Source of the DNA: Adiantum capillus-veneris
Taxonomy: Eukaryota; Streptophyta; Polypodiopsida; Polypodiales; Pteridaceae
Reading direction: 5' to 3'
Length of the DNA stretch: 64,000 nt
Assembly: GCA_014529385.2 (NCBI GenBank)
Contig: CM043947.1
Span: 100,261,186 to 100,325,185 of the forward strand
The notes under the pieces were generated by a model. That model did not search any database and was not told the origin of the DNA. It saw nothing but the letters and a program-made list of their open reading frames with translations. Position 1 is the first letter of the stretch; each line of letters starts with the position of its first letter. Both the position numbers and the translations under genes were made by a program. Below, one piece after another: positions 62,501-64,000 of this stretch.

Positions 62501-64000
62501 TACTACAATAATAGCTTGGACAAGTGGTGGACCTTGAATGTAAACCCCTCATCTACGACATATCGTGGGTTTAATGTTTTTCGATGGAGCCTAGCATCTT
62601 GGAGACATGGTGCAGCTTGCTTCTCGTCATGTTTCAATGGAGCCTATCTTGGACAAATGGTGGAGCATCCTTCTCTCCATGTTTCAATGGACCCTAGCTT
62701 GGACAAGTGGTGGACCTTTGTTTCTCTCTATGTTTCAATAGAGTTAGCTTGGACAAGTGGTGGACCTTGGAACCAAACCCCCATGTAAAACCTATCATGG
62801 TCACTCCAAGTGGTAATAAAGAATAACCTTTAAGATGTAGCCTTATAGGTTGGACAAGTGGTGGACCTTAACACGCGCATATTCTTAATATAATGACATA
62901 GAGTGGAAAAGTGGTGAATCTTGAGACCAAACCACTCAGGCTACTAGCAATAATAGCTTGGACAAGTGGTGGACCTTGAATGTAAACCCCTCATCTACGA
63001 CATATCGTGGGTTTAATGTTTTTCGATGGAGCCTAGCATCTTGGAGACATGGTGCACCTTGCTTCTCCTCATGTTTCAATGGAGCCTACCTTGGACAAAT
63101 GGTGGAGCATCCTTCTCTCCATGTTTCAATGGACCCTAGCTTAGACAAGGGGTGGACCTTTGCTTCTCTCTATGTTTCAATAGAGTTAGCTTGGACAAGT
63201 GGTGGACCTTGGAACCAAACCCCCATGTAAAACCTATCATGGTCACTCCAAGTAGTAAGAAAGAATAACCTTTAAGATGTAGCCTTATAGGTTGGACAAG
63301 TGGTGGACCTTAACACCCACATATTCTTAATAAAAGTGGTGAATCTTGAGACCAAACCACTCAGGCTACTAGCAATAATAGCTTGGACAAGTGGTGGACC
63401 TTGAATGTAAACCCCTCATCTACGAAATATCGTGGGTTTAATGATTTTGATGGAGCCTAGCATCTTGGAGACATGGTGCAGCTTGCTTCTCTCATGTTTC
63501 AATGGAGCCTAGCATCTTGGAGACATGTAGCTTGCTTCTCGTCATGTTTCAATGGAGCCTATCTTGGACAAATGGTGGAGCATCCTTCTCTCCATGTTTC
63601 AATGGACCCTAGCTTGGACAAGTGGTGGACCTTTGTTTCTTTCTATGTTTCAGTAGAGTTAGCTTGGACAAGTGGTGGACCTTGGAACCAAACCCCCATG
63701 TAAAACCTATCATGGTCACTCCAAGTAGTAAGAAAGAATAACCTTTAAGATGTAGCCTTATAGGCTGGACAAGTGGTGGACCTTAACACCCACATATTCT
63801 TAATAAAAGTGGTGAATCTTGAGACCAAACCACTCAGGCTACTAGGAATAATAGCTTGGACAAGTGGTGGACCTTGAATGTAAACCCCTCATCTACGAAA
63901 TATCGTGGGTTTAATGTATTTCGATGGAGCCTAGCATCTTGGAGACATGGTGCAGCTTGCTTCTCGTCATGTTTCAATGGAGCCTATCTTGGACAAATGG
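56525..64000. repeat. TTGGACAAGTGGTGGACC satellite with 867-bp higher-order repeat
   Basis: Early copies (56525-58000) are scattered and diverged. From about 57300 each unit holds six variants of the core followed by different tails: GAATGTAAACC, a variant with AAATGGTGGAGCATCC, TTTGCTTCTC, GGAACCAAACC, TAACACCC, and AAAAGTGGTGAATCTTGAG. Unit starts (GGACAAGTGGTGGACCTTGAATG) at 58137, 58562, 59004, 59429, 59871 and 60296 alternate 425 and 442 bp apart. The 17-bp difference is TATAATGACATAGAGTG-like. The array reaches the window edge. A short TTTAGGCGGGATATTT-type tandem lies at 56885-56975 inside the early part. Confidence 0.95.

Noticed and set aside
58135-63703. Repeated 90-residue open frame starting MDKWWTLNVNPSS
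   Set aside because: Present once per satellite unit, unlinked to promoter or splice signals, and broken freely in variant units; identical copies reflect recent amplification, not selection on protein.

Overview
The window looks like nuclear DNA of a land plant with a large, transposon-rich genome. It holds plant-type CACTA, Ty1/copia and chromodomain Ty3/gypsy remnants, short GT-AG introns of 79-98 bp, telo-box motifs and long GA/TC microsatellites. A seed-free lineage (fern, lycophyte or bryophyte) or a gymnosperm would fit, but the sequence alone does not settle this. I see no rRNA gene, no convincing functional tRNA, no CRISPR array, and no ordinary intact housekeeping gene. Nearly everything is mobile-element coding sequence, satellites, or large inverted repeats.

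Layout, left half. 1-2425 (-): decayed CACTA TNP2 transposase running off the left edge. 2500-5700: stacked tandem repeats (80-bp unit, CCTAAC-rich satellite, 29-bp and 12-bp minisatellites), a 471-bp foldback carrying a tRNA-like promoter region, and a (GA)n block. 6721-8089 (+): an unrecognised three-exon gene with five in-frame stops but no frameshift. 8961-19414: the most interesting unit. Two ends that are inverted copies of each other (about 33 bp, two mismatches) enclose two genes transcribed inward and converging. The + gene (9545-14146) has the D / SDG / HGKGxHDG layout of an RNase H-like (DDE) transposase. The - gene (19229-14339) has an N-terminal NLS, a zinc-finger-like segment, an acidic region, an FCP1/NIF-type HAD phosphatase domain and a charged coiled-coil tail. 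Each gene has a spliceable intron (1962 and 1074 bp) packed with a palindromic TATGCTARTTAGCATA-type minisatellite, and single copies of that motif also sit beside both ends. The convergent two-gene plan recalls MuDR, but the proteins are not MuDR proteins. 19413-22200: a copia pol fragment with its 3' LTR, abutting a LINE remnant. 23479-30271: fragmented and nested Ty3/gypsy elements in both orientations, ending in a chromodomain integrase and a 701-bp LTR.

Layout, right half. 31820-46790 holds three inverted-repeat structures in a row: a 1.15-kb foldback, a palindrome of about 6.9 kb with arms of about 3.1 kb (34563-41487), and a diverged inverted duplication (43080-46790) interrupted by a 1356-bp TIR element. 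Each arm of the large palindrome carries a broken copy of one unknown protein with a mitochondrial-presequence-like N terminus. 48040-49330 (-): a second copy of the same copia family. 49603-52855 (-): a nearly intact ORF of 1015 codons (about 1080 aa after one apparent frameshift) of the DUF7869 kind, with DDE-like motifs. From 52951 to the right edge the DNA is mostly a satellite built on TTGGACAAGTGGTGGACC. From about 58 kb it is organised as 425-bp and 442-bp units that alternate, giving an 867-bp higher-order repeat.

None of the genes forms a pathway with another, except the two convergent genes of the 10.4-kb element, which probably served the same mobile unit.
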